From assembly GCF_947499845.1 (NCBI RefSeq), contig NZ_CANMPM010000010.1, forward strand, positions 1-64,000: a DNA stretch of 64,000 nt, given 5' to 3'. A program made the position numbers and the translations under genes. The DNA comes from an uncultured Pseudokineococcus sp. (GTDB taxonomy: Bacteria; Actinomycetota; Actinomycetes; Actinomycetales; Quadrisphaeraceae). Positions 16,703 through 25,277 of the stretch are shown here, one piece after another (position 1 is the stretch's first letter; each line of letters starts with the position of its first letter). The notes under the pieces were generated by a model that did not search any database, had not been told where the DNA came from, and was given only the letters and a program-made list of their open reading frames with translations.

Positions 16703-18115
16703 GTGGACGCGACCCCGGCCCCGCCCCGGGGCGAGCCGCCGGACGCGGCGAGGGGGAGGGGGCGGGGGCGGGCCACGGCCGGGCTCGCCGCGCTGCCGCG
16801 GCTGGTGCGCGGGCGCGGCCTGCGGCGGCTGCTCGTCGTCCGCCTCCTGTCCCAGTCGGGGGACGGGGCCTTCCAGCTCGGCCTGGCGGGGCTCCTGCTC
16901 TTCTCGCCCGAGCGCGCGCCGACGTCGCTCGCGGTCGCGGGCCTGCTCGCCCTGGTCCTGCTGCCGTACACGCTCGTCGGGCCGCTCGTCGGCACGCTGC
17001 TGGACCGCTGGCGGCGCCGCTCCGTGCTCGTCGGCGCCGGCGCGCTACGGGCGCTCGCCGTCCTCGCGACGGCGGGCGTGGTCCTCGCCGGCCCGGCCGT
17101 CTCGGACGCGCTACTCGTGCCGGCCGTCCTCGTCGTCCTGTCCGTCAACCGCCTCGTCCTCGCGGCCCTGGGCGCGGGGCTGCCCGCCGTCGTCGCCGGC
17201 CGCGACCTCGTCCTCGCCAGCGCCGTCGTCCCGACAGTCGGCACGCTGGCGCTGGCCCTCGGCGCCGGGGCCGGCACGGCGGTGCGGCTCGGGGCCGGCG
17301 GCGCAGGCGCCGACGGCCTCGTGCTCGTGCTCGCCGCCGCCCTCGTCGCCGCGTCCGCCGGGGCGGCCGCGCGCCTGCGGCCCGCCGAGCTCGGCGGGGG
17401 CGGGCCCCCGACGACCGGCCCCCGGGCCGCGCGGGGGCCGGCCGGCGCCCTGCGGGAGCTGCGCGACGGCCTCCGCCACCTCGCCGCTCGGCCCGCCGCC
17501 GCCCGCGCCGTCGTCGCGCTGGGGGCGTCGCGGGCGGCCTACGGCGTCCTGCTCGTGCTCGTCGTCGTCCTCGCCCGCACGCGGCTGGCCCCCGTGGACG
17601 ACGCGGACGCCGCCCTCGCGCTCACCGGCCTCGTCCTCGGCGGGGTGTCCGTCGGCGTCGCGGTCGCCGTCGCGGTGACGCCGAGCGCCGCCGCGCGCTG
17701 GGGCCCGCGCCCCTGGGGCGCGGCCTGCCTCGCGCTCGGGGCGCTGGCCGCGGCGGCGCTCGCCGCGGCCCTGCCGGTCGGCGCCGTCGCCGTCGCCGCC
17801 CTCGTCGGGGGCGGTGCCCTGCTCGGCCTCGGCGGGCAGGGGCTGAAGATCTGCGTGGACGCCGTCGTGCTGCGGGCCGTCGACGAGGAGCACCGGGGCC
17901 GCGTCGTCGCCGTCCACGACGCCGTCTTCAACGGGTGCTTCGTCCTCGGCGCCCTCGTGGCGGCGCTCGTCCTGCCGCTCGGGCCGTCGGACGCCGCCGT
18001 GGCGGGCCTGCTGGTGCCGCTCGCGGCGCTCCTCGTGGCCGCGTCCGCGCTCATGGGCGGGCGACGGCACCGCGCGCCAGCGGCAGGCGCCGCCCCCGGC
18101 GACGCGCAGGGCTGA
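16703..18115 (+). CDS. MFS-type membrane transporter
   Basis: This protein of about 470 residues has eleven to twelve hydrophobic segments. LLSQSGDGAFQLGLAGLLLF and PLVGTLLDRWRRRSVLVGAG give the TM1 and loop 2-3 pattern of major facilitator proteins (the D-RWRRR loop is the family's motif A region). The substrate is unknown. GTG 16703 is chosen with GAGGGG twelve bases upstream; the 5' boundary is uncertain because the frame stays open further upstream through array B. It converges on pcnA. Confidence 0.8.
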   Translation: MDATPAPPRGEPPDAARGRGRGRATAGLAALPRLVRGRGLRRLLVVRLLSQSGDGAFQLGLAGLLLFSPERAPTSLAVAGLLALVLLPYTLVGPLVGTLLDRWRRRSVLVGAGALRALAVLATAGVVLAGPAVSDALLVPAVLVVLSVNRLVLAALGAGLPAVVAGRDLVLASAVVPTVGTLALALGAGAGTAVRLGAGGAGADGLVLVLAAALVAASAGAAARLRPAELGGGGPPTTGPRAARGPAGALRELRDGLRHLAARPAAARAVVALGASRAAYGVLLVLVVVLARTRLAPVDDADAALALTGLVLGGVSVGVAVAVAVTPSAAARWGPRPWGAACLALGALAAAALAAALPVGAVAVAALVGGGALLGLGGQGLKICVDAVVLRAVDEEHRGRVVAVHDAVFNGCFVLGALVAALVLPLGPSDAAVAGLLVPLAALLVAASALMGGRRHRAPAAGAAPGDAQG

Positions 18116-18153
18116 CGGCGCCCGGCCGGCGCGACGGCGCCGCGCCCGCCGGG

Positions 18154-19725
18154 TCAGCTCCCGACCGCCTCCGGCTGCTCGGCCCACCACGCGAGCAGCG
18201 CCTCGCGGGCCGCCTCCTCGCCCAGCGGCCCGCGGTCGAGGCGCAGCTCGAGCAGGTGCCGGTAGGCGCGGCCGACGACGGGGCCGGGCGGGACGCCGAG
18301 CGCCGCCATGATCTGGCCGCCGTCGAGGTCGGGGCGCACCGCGGCGAGCTCCTCGGCCTCCTGCAGCTCGACGATGCGGTGCTCGAGGGAGGCGTAGGCC
18401 GCCGCGAGCCGGGCCGCCTTGCGGCGGTTGCGGGTCGTCGAGTCCGAGCGGGTCAGCCGGTGCAGGCGGCTCAGCAGCGGCCCGGCGTCGGTGACGTAGC
18501 GGCGCACCGCCGAGTCGGTCCACTCCCCGCCCGCGTACCCGTGGAAGCGCAGGTGCAGCTCGACGAGGCGCGCCACCTGCTTCGTCGTCGCCGAGTCGAA
18601 GCGCAGGGCCTTCAGGCGCCGCGCCGTCATCTTGGCGCCGACGACCTCGTGGTGGTGGAAGCTCACGCCGCCGCCGGGCTCGAAGCGCCGCGTCGCGGGC
18701 TTGCCGACGTCGTGCAGCAGCGCCGCGAGCCGCAGGACGAGGTCGGGGCCCGGGACCGCGCCCTCGCCGTCCGCGCCGGCCGGGTCCTCGAGGGCGATCG
18801 CCTGCTCGAGCACCGTCAGCGTGTGCTCGTAGACGTCCTTGTGGCGGTGGTGCTCGTCGATCTCCAGCTGCAGGGCGGGCAGCTCGGGCAGCACGTGCTC
18901 GGCCAGGCCGGTCCCGACGAGCAGCTCGAGCCCCTCGCGGGGCGATGCGCCGAGGAGCAGCTTCTCCAGCTCCACCCGCACGCGCTCGGCCGAGACCATG
19001 GCGACGGTGCCGGCCCGCTCGGTCATCGCCTCGACGACCGCGGGGGCCACCCGCAGCCCGAGGGTGGAGGCGAAGCGGGCGGCGCGCATCATCCGCAGCG
19101 GGTCGTCGGCGAAGGAGTCCTCCGGCGAGCGCGGCGTGTGCAGCGCCCGGTGCGCGAGGTCGCGCAGCCCGTCGCACGGGTCGACGAAGGCGCCGTCGGG
19201 CAGGCGCACCGCCATGGCGTTGACCGTGAAGTCGCGGCGCACGAGGTCGTCCTCGAGCGAGTCGCCGAACTCGACGACGGGCTTGCGGCTCTGCCGGTCG
19301 TAGAGGTCGCTGCGGTAGGTCGTCACCTCGACGACGACGTCGCCCCGGCGCGCGCCGACGGTGCCGAAGGCCGCGCCCACGTCCCACGTGGCGTCGCCCC
19401 ACGCCGCGAGCAGCCGCGCCGTCGCCCCGGGGCGGGCGCTCGTGGCGAGGTCGAGGTCGACGTCGGCCGGCCCGGTGAGCCGCCCCAGCAGCGCGTCACG
19501 GACCGGCCCGCCGACGAGCGCGAGCTCGTGGCCCTCGGCGGCGAAGCGGCGCCCCAGCTCCACGGCGTCCGGCGCGAAGGCCAGGAGGGCGGCCACGGCC
19601 TCGTCGCGCGCGCCCGCCACGGCGGCGGCCACGCCGCCGGCGCCCTCGGAGGACGAGCCCGGGGGAGCCTCGGTCGGGGCCTGCGGCCGGGCCTCGGGTC
19701 GGGCGTCGTCGGAGGCGTCGGGCAC
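18154..19725 (-). CDS. pcnA: CCA tRNA nucleotidyltransferase
   Basis: This 523-residue enzyme adds or repairs the CCA end of tRNAs. The nucleotidyltransferase domain shows LVGGPVRDALLG and the metal motif DVDLDLAT, then RRDFTVNAMAVR and RMMRAARFAS. An HD domain with LLHDVGKPATR follows at about 320. Order next to a NUDIX gene, DUF6049 protein and murJ matches mycobacteria (Rv3907c-Rv3910). The start is uncertain: GTG 19725 has no Shine-Dalgarno, and GTG 19758 would add eleven residues. A disordered segment of about 40 residues precedes the fold. The two tRNA genes at 54.9 kb do not encode a full CCA, consistent with a need for this enzyme. Confidence 0.93.
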   Translation of the reverse strand: MPDASDDARPEARPQAPTEAPPGSSSEGAGGVAAAVAGARDEAVAALLAFAPDAVELGRRFAAEGHELALVGGPVRDALLGRLTGPADVDLDLATSARPGATARLLAAWGDATWDVGAAFGTVGARRGDVVVEVTTYRSDLYDRQSRKPVVEFGDSLEDDLVRRDFTVNAMAVRLPDGAFVDPCDGLRDLAHRALHTPRSPEDSFADDPLRMMRAARFASTLGLRVAPAVVEAMTERAGTVAMVSAERVRVELEKLLLGASPREGLELLVGTGLAEHVLPELPALQLEIDEHHRHKDVYEHTLTVLEQAIALEDPAGADGEGAVPGPDLVLRLAALLHDVGKPATRRFEPGGGVSFHHHEVVGAKMTARRLKALRFDSATTKQVARLVELHLRFHGYAGGEWTDSAVRRYVTDAGPLLSRLHRLTRSDSTTRNRRKAARLAAAYASLEHRIVELQEAEELAAVRPDLDGGQIMAALGVPPGPVVGRAYRHLLELRLDRGPLGEEAAREALLAWWAEQPEAVGS

Positions 19726-19932
19726 GCGCCGAGGGTGCCAGACCCCGCGCGCCCCCACGGCCTCGCCGCCCGGCCGCCCGCCCGGCCGCCCGCCCGGGCG
19801 TCCCGGGGTGGGCGGCGGGTGGTCAGCACGGGGCGGGTGGCGGCCCGCCGGTCCGGCCGGTCCGTGTGTTCCGAAGCGGTCACGACTGGTCGGGCACCCC
19901 CGTCGCGCCCCGGTCCGGCGCAGGGGCCGTCG

Positions 19933-19939
19933 TTACAGT
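19933..19939 (+). promoter_or_regulatory. -10 box positioned for a leaderless NUDIX transcript
   Basis: TTACAGT contains the TANNNT hexamer TACAGT, and the ATG of the NUDIX gene follows seven bases later at 19946. No Shine-Dalgarno precedes the ATG. The spacing puts the transcription start on or next to the start codon. Confidence 0.55.
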
Positions 19940-19945
19940 GCTGGC

Positions 19946-20650
19946 ATGCCCGTCCCGCCTGGCCGTCCGCTGCCGCGGGCGCGTGCGCCGCGGGAGGACG
20001 ACGGCCTCCGGGCCCCCCGCGACGGGGGCGGCGCGACCTCGTCCGGGGGCGGGGGGCACCCCGTCGTCGAGGCGGACGACGCGGCGCGCGCCGAGGCCCC
20101 CGTCGGGAGCCGCGCCGCCGGGTCGGCGCACGAGCGGCCGCTGCCGGGCCGCAGCGGGCCGCGCGAGCACGGGCGGGCGCCCCGGTCCCGTGGGCCGCGC
20201 GCCCGCGGTGCCACGGTGGAGGAGACGTCGGCCGGCGGCCTCGTCGTCCGCGAGGCCGACGGCGTCGCGCAGGTGGCCCTCATCGCGCGCGTCAACCGCG
20301 CCGGCCGGCTCGAGTGGTGCCTGCCCAAGGGGCACCTCGAGGGCGAGGAGACGCCCGTCGAGGCCGCCGTCCGCGAGATCGCCGAGGAGACCGGCATCGT
20401 CGGCGACCCGGTGCGCCCCCTCGGCACCATCGACTACTGGTTCACCGCCGAGGGCCGCCGCATCCACAAGACCGTGCACCACTTCCTCCTGCGCGCCACC
20501 GGGGGCCGGCTCGGCGTGGAGGGCGACCCGGACGCGGAGGCCGTCGAGGCGGCGTGGGTGCCGGCTCCCGAGCTGGAGCGCCGCCTGGCCTTCCCGAACG
20601 AGCGCCGCATCGCCCGGGCGGCCGGGGACCTCCTCGGCGACGGTGGCTGA
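19946..20650 (+). CDS. NUDIX hydrolase (MutT4-like)
   Basis: This 234-residue protein has a complete Nudix box, GX5EX7REUXEEXGU, seen as GHLEGEETPVEAAVREIAEE followed by TGI near residues 130-153. About 90 disordered residues come first. NUDIX enzymes hydrolyse nucleoside diphosphate derivatives; the place beside pcnA and a DUF6049 gene corresponds to mycobacterial mutT4. The substrate cannot be read from sequence. It is divergent from pcnA, seems leaderless, and overlaps the next gene by eight bases, which makes it the first gene of the rightward envelope operon. Confidence 0.9.
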   Translation: MPVPPGRPLPRARAPREDDGLRAPRDGGGATSSGGGGHPVVEADDAARAEAPVGSRAAGSAHERPLPGRSGPREHGRAPRSRGPRARGATVEETSAGGLVVREADGVAQVALIARVNRAGRLEWCLPKGHLEGEETPVEAAVREIAEETGIVGDPVRPLGTIDYWFTAEGRRIHKTVHHFLLRATGGRLGVEGDPDAEAVEAAWVPAPELERRLAFPNERRIARAAGDLLGDGG

Positions 20651-23399
20651 GGCGCGGCGCGGTCGCGCCGCCGTGGCCCTCGTCGCCCTCGCCGCCGGGG
20701 CGGCGGGAGCGCTGGGGTGGGCGCCCGCCGCGCGCGCCGGCGCCGTCCCGACCCTCCCGCCGACGCAGCAGCCGGGCCCGTCCGGCACCCAGGACCCCGG
20801 CACACAGGACCCCGGCGCCAAGGACGTCGAGGCCCAGGGCCTCGAGCAGCAGGCGCCCGCCCCCCAGCGGCCGGCCGAGGCCCCTGCCGCCGAGGACGCC
20901 CCGGACGCGGTCGACGTCGACATCACGGCGCTGACCAGCGCGCCGCTGCGACCCGACGACGTCCTCGCCGTCGGCGTCCGGGTGACCAACGGCACCGACG
21001 AGCCCGTCGAGGGCCTGACGGCGGAGCTGCGGCTGCAGCCCGACCTGCTGCGCACGCGCGACGCGCTGGGCGCGTGGAGCGGGGCGCCCGACGACGCGGC
21101 GGCCGGTGAGGTCCTCCTGGGTGAGCCCCTGCTGCAGCCCCTGGCCCCCGGCCGCTCGCGCGACCTGGTCCTGCGCCTGCCGGCGGACGGGCTCGGGTTG
21201 CCCGGTGACGACGCCTCCTGGGGCCCCCGCGGCGTCGCGGTGGACGTCGTCGACGCCCGGGGCTCGCGCCTGTCCGCCGACCGGGGCCTCGTCGTCTGGT
21301 ACCCGGTGGCGGACGGCGCCGCGGTGCCGGACGTGGACGACCCGGCCCGCGTCGGCGTCGTCGTGCCGCTGACGGGCGCCGCGCCCGACGTGGGGACGGC
21401 GCTCGTCCCCGACGCGGAGATGGCCGACCTCGTCGACGGCGGCTCGGAGGGCTCGCGCGAGGGGCTCCTGGGGCGGCTGCTCGAGGTGGCTGCGGTCCCC
21501 GGGACCACCTGGGCGCTCGACCCGCTCCTGCTCGACTCGTCGGACCCCGGGACGGGCGAGCCGTCCGCGGACCAGGGGTCCGACGGCGCCGACGCCGGCG
21601 CCGAGCCGGGGCAGCCGGGCGCGGACGACGCGGCGGGCGACGCGGCGGGCGGGGCCGCGACGACGGCTGCCCCCGACGGCGCCGCCGCACCCCCCGCGGG
21701 CGCGCCCCGCGCCGTGACCGCGGCGGAGCCGACCGCGAGCGTGGCCGCGTGGCGCGCGGACCTCCTCGCCGCCGCTCCCGACCACGAGGTCCTGGCGCTG
21801 CCGCGCGGCGACGTCGACCTGCTCTCCGTGGCCGCCGCCGAGCAGCCGTCGCTGTGGGCCGCCGGGCTCCGGCAGGGACGCGCCTCCCTGGCGCGCGCCG
21901 GGCTCGTCGGGTCCCCCCAGCAGACGGACCCCCAGCAGGAGGACCCGCCGGCGGGCGGCGAGGCCGGCGCGGGCGTGCGCACCGACGTCGTCTGGCCGGC
22001 CCGCGGCGAGCTGGGCGAGCGCGGGGCCGCCCTGGCGGCGGGGCGGGGCGCGGTCGCCGCCCTCCTCGCCCCTCCCGGCGGCGGGACGTCCGACGGCGCG
22101 GCCGCTGTGCCCCTCGACCCGGGCGCCGGCACGGCGGACGGCGGCGAGCAGGGGGCGCTCACCGGCCTCGTCGCCGACGCGGACCTCACGACGCTGCTCG
22201 AGCGGGCCGCCACCCGGGGCGAGGACGACCCGCGGGCCGCCGCCCGCCTCCTGGCCGAGACGGCCGTGCTCGCCCGGGGCGGCGCGCCCGACCGCTCGGG
22301 CGGCCCGGCGGGGGCCCTCGTCGTGGCGCCGCGCGGCTGGGACGTCGACCCCGGGGCCGCGACCCGCGCGCTCGGCGCCCTCCTCGACGCGCCCTGGACC
22401 CGGGCGGCGCCCGCGACCGACCTTCCGGGCGGGCCCGGCGACGCCGACGCGGCAGCCGGGTCGGGGCGGGAGGGGGCCCTGCCCGACCGCGCGGACGGCG
22501 CACCGCCGCCGCCGCTGGACCCGGGCGTGCTGACGGCCGTCGCGGGCGCCCTCGCCACGACCGACGCCCTCGACGGCACCCTCACAGACGGCGCACCGCT
22601 CACCGCGGCGCGCCGCTCGCTCGTCGCGGCCGCGGCGCTGGCGCACCGGGGCGACGACGGCTGGGCCGCCGCGGCGGGAGCAGTCGTCGACGACGTCGCC
22701 GCCCTCTCCGGCGGCGTGCAGCTGCTGCAGGGCGGAGCCGTCACCGTCGTCGGCTCGCAGGCCTCCGTGCCGGTGACGGTCGCCAACGACCTCGGGCAGG
22801 ACGTGCGCGTCGTCGTCGCGGCCGCGTCCTCCTCCCCCCGCGTGCGGGTGCGCGACGACGTGGCGACGACCGTCGCGGCGGCCTCCCGCACGCAGGTGCT
22901 CGTACCCGTCGAGGCGGTGGGCGGCGGCGACGCGCGCCTGCTGCTGCAGCTGCGCTCCCCCGACGGCGGCGCCCTCGGCCCGCAGGTGGCCGTGCCCGTG
23001 CGCGTCCGGCTGGAGTGGGCCGAGTGGGGCACCGCCGGGGTGGCCGCCCTCGGCGGCCTCGTCCTGCTCGCCGGCCTCGTGCGCAGCGTCCGCCGCGTGC
23101 GACGGCGACCCCCCGGCGAGGGGCCGCGGTCGTCCGAGCCGGTCGTCGCGGCCGGTGCGGGGCCCCCGCCGGGTGCGACCGCCGAGCCCCGCGCCGCAGC
23201 GGGTCCGCCCGCCGGCCCGGGCGCCGGCACCCCTCCCTCCCGCACGTCACCACCGGGCCGCCCGCCCCCGGGGTCCGACACCCCCGAGCCCCACCCGGCC
23301 GACGACCCGCAGACCCGCCCCCGCCGACCCGGCGCCCCTCCCGCCCGCCGGGCCGGTGGAGCCGCCCGCACGGGCGCCCCCGTCGAGGAGTCCCCATGA
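20643..23399 (+). CDS. Secreted, membrane-anchored DUF6049 family protein
   Basis: This 918-residue protein has an N-terminal signal segment (RAAVALVALAAGAAGALGWA) and one transmembrane helix near 795-815, followed by an Arg- and Pro-rich cytoplasmic tail of about 100 residues. Most of it would therefore be extracytoplasmic. Position between a NUDIX gene and murJ matches the Rv3909 family, whose function is undefined but which neighbours the lipid II flippase. The ectodomain contains long Gly/Ala/Asp-rich insertions and a C-terminal immunoglobulin-like section (VPVTVANDLGQDVRVVVAAA). It begins inside the NUDIX gene and its stop overlaps the murJ ATG (ATGA), so coupling is likely. Role in cell-wall export is inference. 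Confidence 0.8.
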   Translation: MAEARRGRAAVALVALAAGAAGALGWAPAARAGAVPTLPPTQQPGPSGTQDPGTQDPGAKDVEAQGLEQQAPAPQRPAEAPAAEDAPDAVDVDITALTSAPLRPDDVLAVGVRVTNGTDEPVEGLTAELRLQPDLLRTRDALGAWSGAPDDAAAGEVLLGEPLLQPLAPGRSRDLVLRLPADGLGLPGDDASWGPRGVAVDVVDARGSRLSADRGLVVWYPVADGAAVPDVDDPARVGVVVPLTGAAPDVGTALVPDAEMADLVDGGSEGSREGLLGRLLEVAAVPGTTWALDPLLLDSSDPGTGEPSADQGSDGADAGAEPGQPGADDAAGDAAGGAATTAAPDGAAAPPAGAPRAVTAAEPTASVAAWRADLLAAAPDHEVLALPRGDVDLLSVAAAEQPSLWAAGLRQGRASLARAGLVGSPQQTDPQQEDPPAGGEAGAGVRTDVVWPARGELGERGAALAAGRGAVAALLAPPGGGTSDGAAAVPLDPGAGTADGGEQGALTGLVADADLTTLLERAATRGEDDPRAAARLLAETAVLARGGAPDRSGGPAGALVVAPRGWDVDPGAATRALGALLDAPWTRAAPATDLPGGPGDADAAAGSGREGALPDRADGAPPPPLDPGVLTAVAGALATTDALDGTLTDGAPLTAARRSLVAAAALAHRGDDGWAAAAGAVVDDVAALSGGVQLLQGGAVTVVGSQASVPVTVANDLGQDVRVVVAAASSSPRVRVRDDVATTVAAASRTQVLVPVEAVGGGDARLLLQLRSPDGGALGPQVAVPVRVRLEWAEWGTAGVAALGGLVLLAGLVRSVRRVRRRPPGEGPRSSEPVVAAGAGPPPGATAEPRAAAGPPAGPGAGTPPSRTSPPGRPPPGSDTPEPHPADDPQTRPRRPGAPPARRAGGAARTGAPVEESP

Positions 23400-25135
23400 G
23401 CACGCCCAGCACGAGCCCCGCCGGGGGCGCCGCGCCCCCGCCCGACGCCGGTCCCGACGCCGCAGCCAGCACGAGCGGCGCCGGCGGCACCACCGGCGGC
23501 GGGCGCGGCCCCGCCGGCGTCCGCTCGCTCCTGCGCTCGAGCACCGTCATGGCGGCGGGCACCGCCGCGAGCCGCGCGCTCGGCCTCGTGCGCTCGGTCG
23601 TGCTCGTCGTGGCGATCGGCGCCGTCGGCACGGGCGCCGACGCCTTCGACGTCGCCAACCGGCTCCCGAACATCGTCTACCTGCTCATCGCCGGCGGCGT
23701 GCTCAACGCCGTGCTCGTGCCGCAGATCGTGCGCGCCTCCCGCGACCCCGACGGGGGCGCGGCCTTCGTCGACCGGCTCGTCACCCTCATCGTCACGGGG
23801 CTCGCCGCGGTCACGGCCCTGTGCATGGTGGCCGCGCCGCTCCTCGTGCGCGCCTACGCGTCGGCGTGGGGCCCGGACGAGCTGCGCCTCGCCACGGCCA
23901 TCGCCCTGTGGGTCCTGCCGCAGCTCTTCTTCTACGGCCTCTACACGGTGCTCGGGCAGGTCCTCAACGCCCGCGGCAGCTTCGGCCCCTACATGTGGGC
24001 GCCCGTCGTCAACAACGTCGTCTCCATCGCGGGGCTCGCGGTCTTCATCGGCCTCTTCGGGCGCGCGGACGAGACGACGGGGCTCGACACCCTCGACCCC
24101 ACGCAGGTCGCCGTTCTGGCGGGGACGGCGACGCTCGGCGTCGTCGCCCAGGCGCTCGTGCTGCTCGTGCCGCTGCGCCGGCTCGGTTTCACGTGGACCC
24201 CGCGCTTCGGCGTCCGCGGCGTGGGCCTGCGCAGCGCCGGGACGGTGGCGCTGTGGACCTTCGCCGGCATCCTCGTCTCCCAGGCCGGGTACCTCGTCAC
24301 CGTGCAGGTGGCGGTCTACGGCTCGCAGGGGGCCGGGGAGCCCGTGCCGGAGGGCGTCGTGCTGCCCGGCCCGGCCGTGCTCGGGTACGCCTACCTGCTG
24401 TACGTCCTGCCGCACTCGCTCGTCGCCGTGTCCGTCGTGACGGCCCTCTTCACCCGCCTCTCGGGGCGCATCACCTCCGGTGACGTCGACGGCGCGCGGG
24501 CGGACATGTCCCTCGGCCTGCGGCTCCTCGGCGTCGTCTCGGTCCTGTCCGCGACGGGGCTGGTGGTGCTCGGCGCGCCCGTCGGCGTCCTGCTCTTCGG
24601 CCCGGGCGGCGGCGACGTCATCGGCGCGACGGCGGGCGCGATGGCGCTGGGTCTGCCCTTCTACAGCGCCCTCTACCTCGTCCAGCGCGGCTTCTACGCC
24701 CGCGAGGACGGCAAGCGGCCGTTCATCGGCGTCGTCGTGGCCGGCGTCGTGTCGGTCGTGCTCAACGTCGTCGTGGCGCTCGTGGTGCCGGCGGAGCTCG
24801 TGGTGGTGGGCCTCGGCGTCTCGCAGAGCGTCGGCAACGTGGCGGGCCTCGCCACCGCCCTCGTGCTCCTGCACCGACGGACGGGCTCCTTCGACGGCGC
24901 CCGCGTCCTGCGCCTGCACGTGCGCGTGCTCCTGTCGGCCGTCGTCGCCGGGCTCGCCGGCTGGGGCGCCAGCAGCGGCGTCCAGGCGCTCCTGTCCGGC
25001 ATCACGAGCCGGCCCACCGCGCTCGCCGTCGTCCTCGTCGCGGGCGCCGTCGTCGTCGGCGTCTACGTCCTCATGCTCCGGGCCACGCGGGTGCGCGAGC
25101 TCGACGACGTCCTCGCGCAGGTCCGCCGCCGCTGA
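23396..25135 (+). CDS. murJ: Lipid II flippase MurJ (MviN)
   Basis: This 579-residue protein has fourteen or so hydrophobic segments and the MviN pattern (ASRALGLVRSVVLVVAIG, DAFDVANRLPN, VLVPQIVRA). MurJ flips lipid-linked peptidoglycan precursor across the membrane. The first 45 residues are disordered. In mycobacteria MviN is fused to a C-terminal pseudokinase; here MurJ stops after the last helix and the pseudokinase is a separate downstream gene. The ATG overlaps the upstream stop codon. Confidence 0.95.
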   Translation: MSTPSTSPAGGAAPPPDAGPDAAASTSGAGGTTGGGRGPAGVRSLLRSSTVMAAGTAASRALGLVRSVVLVVAIGAVGTGADAFDVANRLPNIVYLLIAGGVLNAVLVPQIVRASRDPDGGAAFVDRLVTLIVTGLAAVTALCMVAAPLLVRAYASAWGPDELRLATAIALWVLPQLFFYGLYTVLGQVLNARGSFGPYMWAPVVNNVVSIAGLAVFIGLFGRADETTGLDTLDPTQVAVLAGTATLGVVAQALVLLVPLRRLGFTWTPRFGVRGVGLRSAGTVALWTFAGILVSQAGYLVTVQVAVYGSQGAGEPVPEGVVLPGPAVLGYAYLLYVLPHSLVAVSVVTALFTRLSGRITSGDVDGARADMSLGLRLLGVVSVLSATGLVVLGAPVGVLLFGPGGGDVIGATAGAMALGLPFYSALYLVQRGFYAREDGKRPFIGVVVAGVVSVVLNVVVALVVPAELVVVGLGVSQSVGNVAGLATALVLLHRRTGSFDGARVLRLHVRVLLSAVVAGLAGWGASSGVQALLSGITSRPTALAVVLVAGAVVVGVYVLMLRATRVRELDDVLAQVRRR

Positions 25136-25277
25136 GGCCCCTCGTCCGCGGACGCGCCTCACGGACGGGTCGCCCCGCGCCGCCTACCCTGGCGCCGGCG
25201 GGGAGCAGCGGGGGCGAGGGGCCGTCGGCGGCCCCGGGCGCGGGCACGACCCGCGCGGACGACGGAGGTGGCACGCG

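Noticed and set aside
24187-24200. Additional parS site in murJ (GTTTCACGTGGACC)
   Set aside because: It has two mismatches and is far from parAB; the core CACGTG is common in this GC-rich sequence.
19880-25162. Very long minus-strand open frame of about 1760 codons
   Set aside because: It lies opposite the NUDIX, DUF6049 and murJ genes, has low-complexity Arg/Ala/Gly composition and no domain motifs. High GC keeps antisense frames open.
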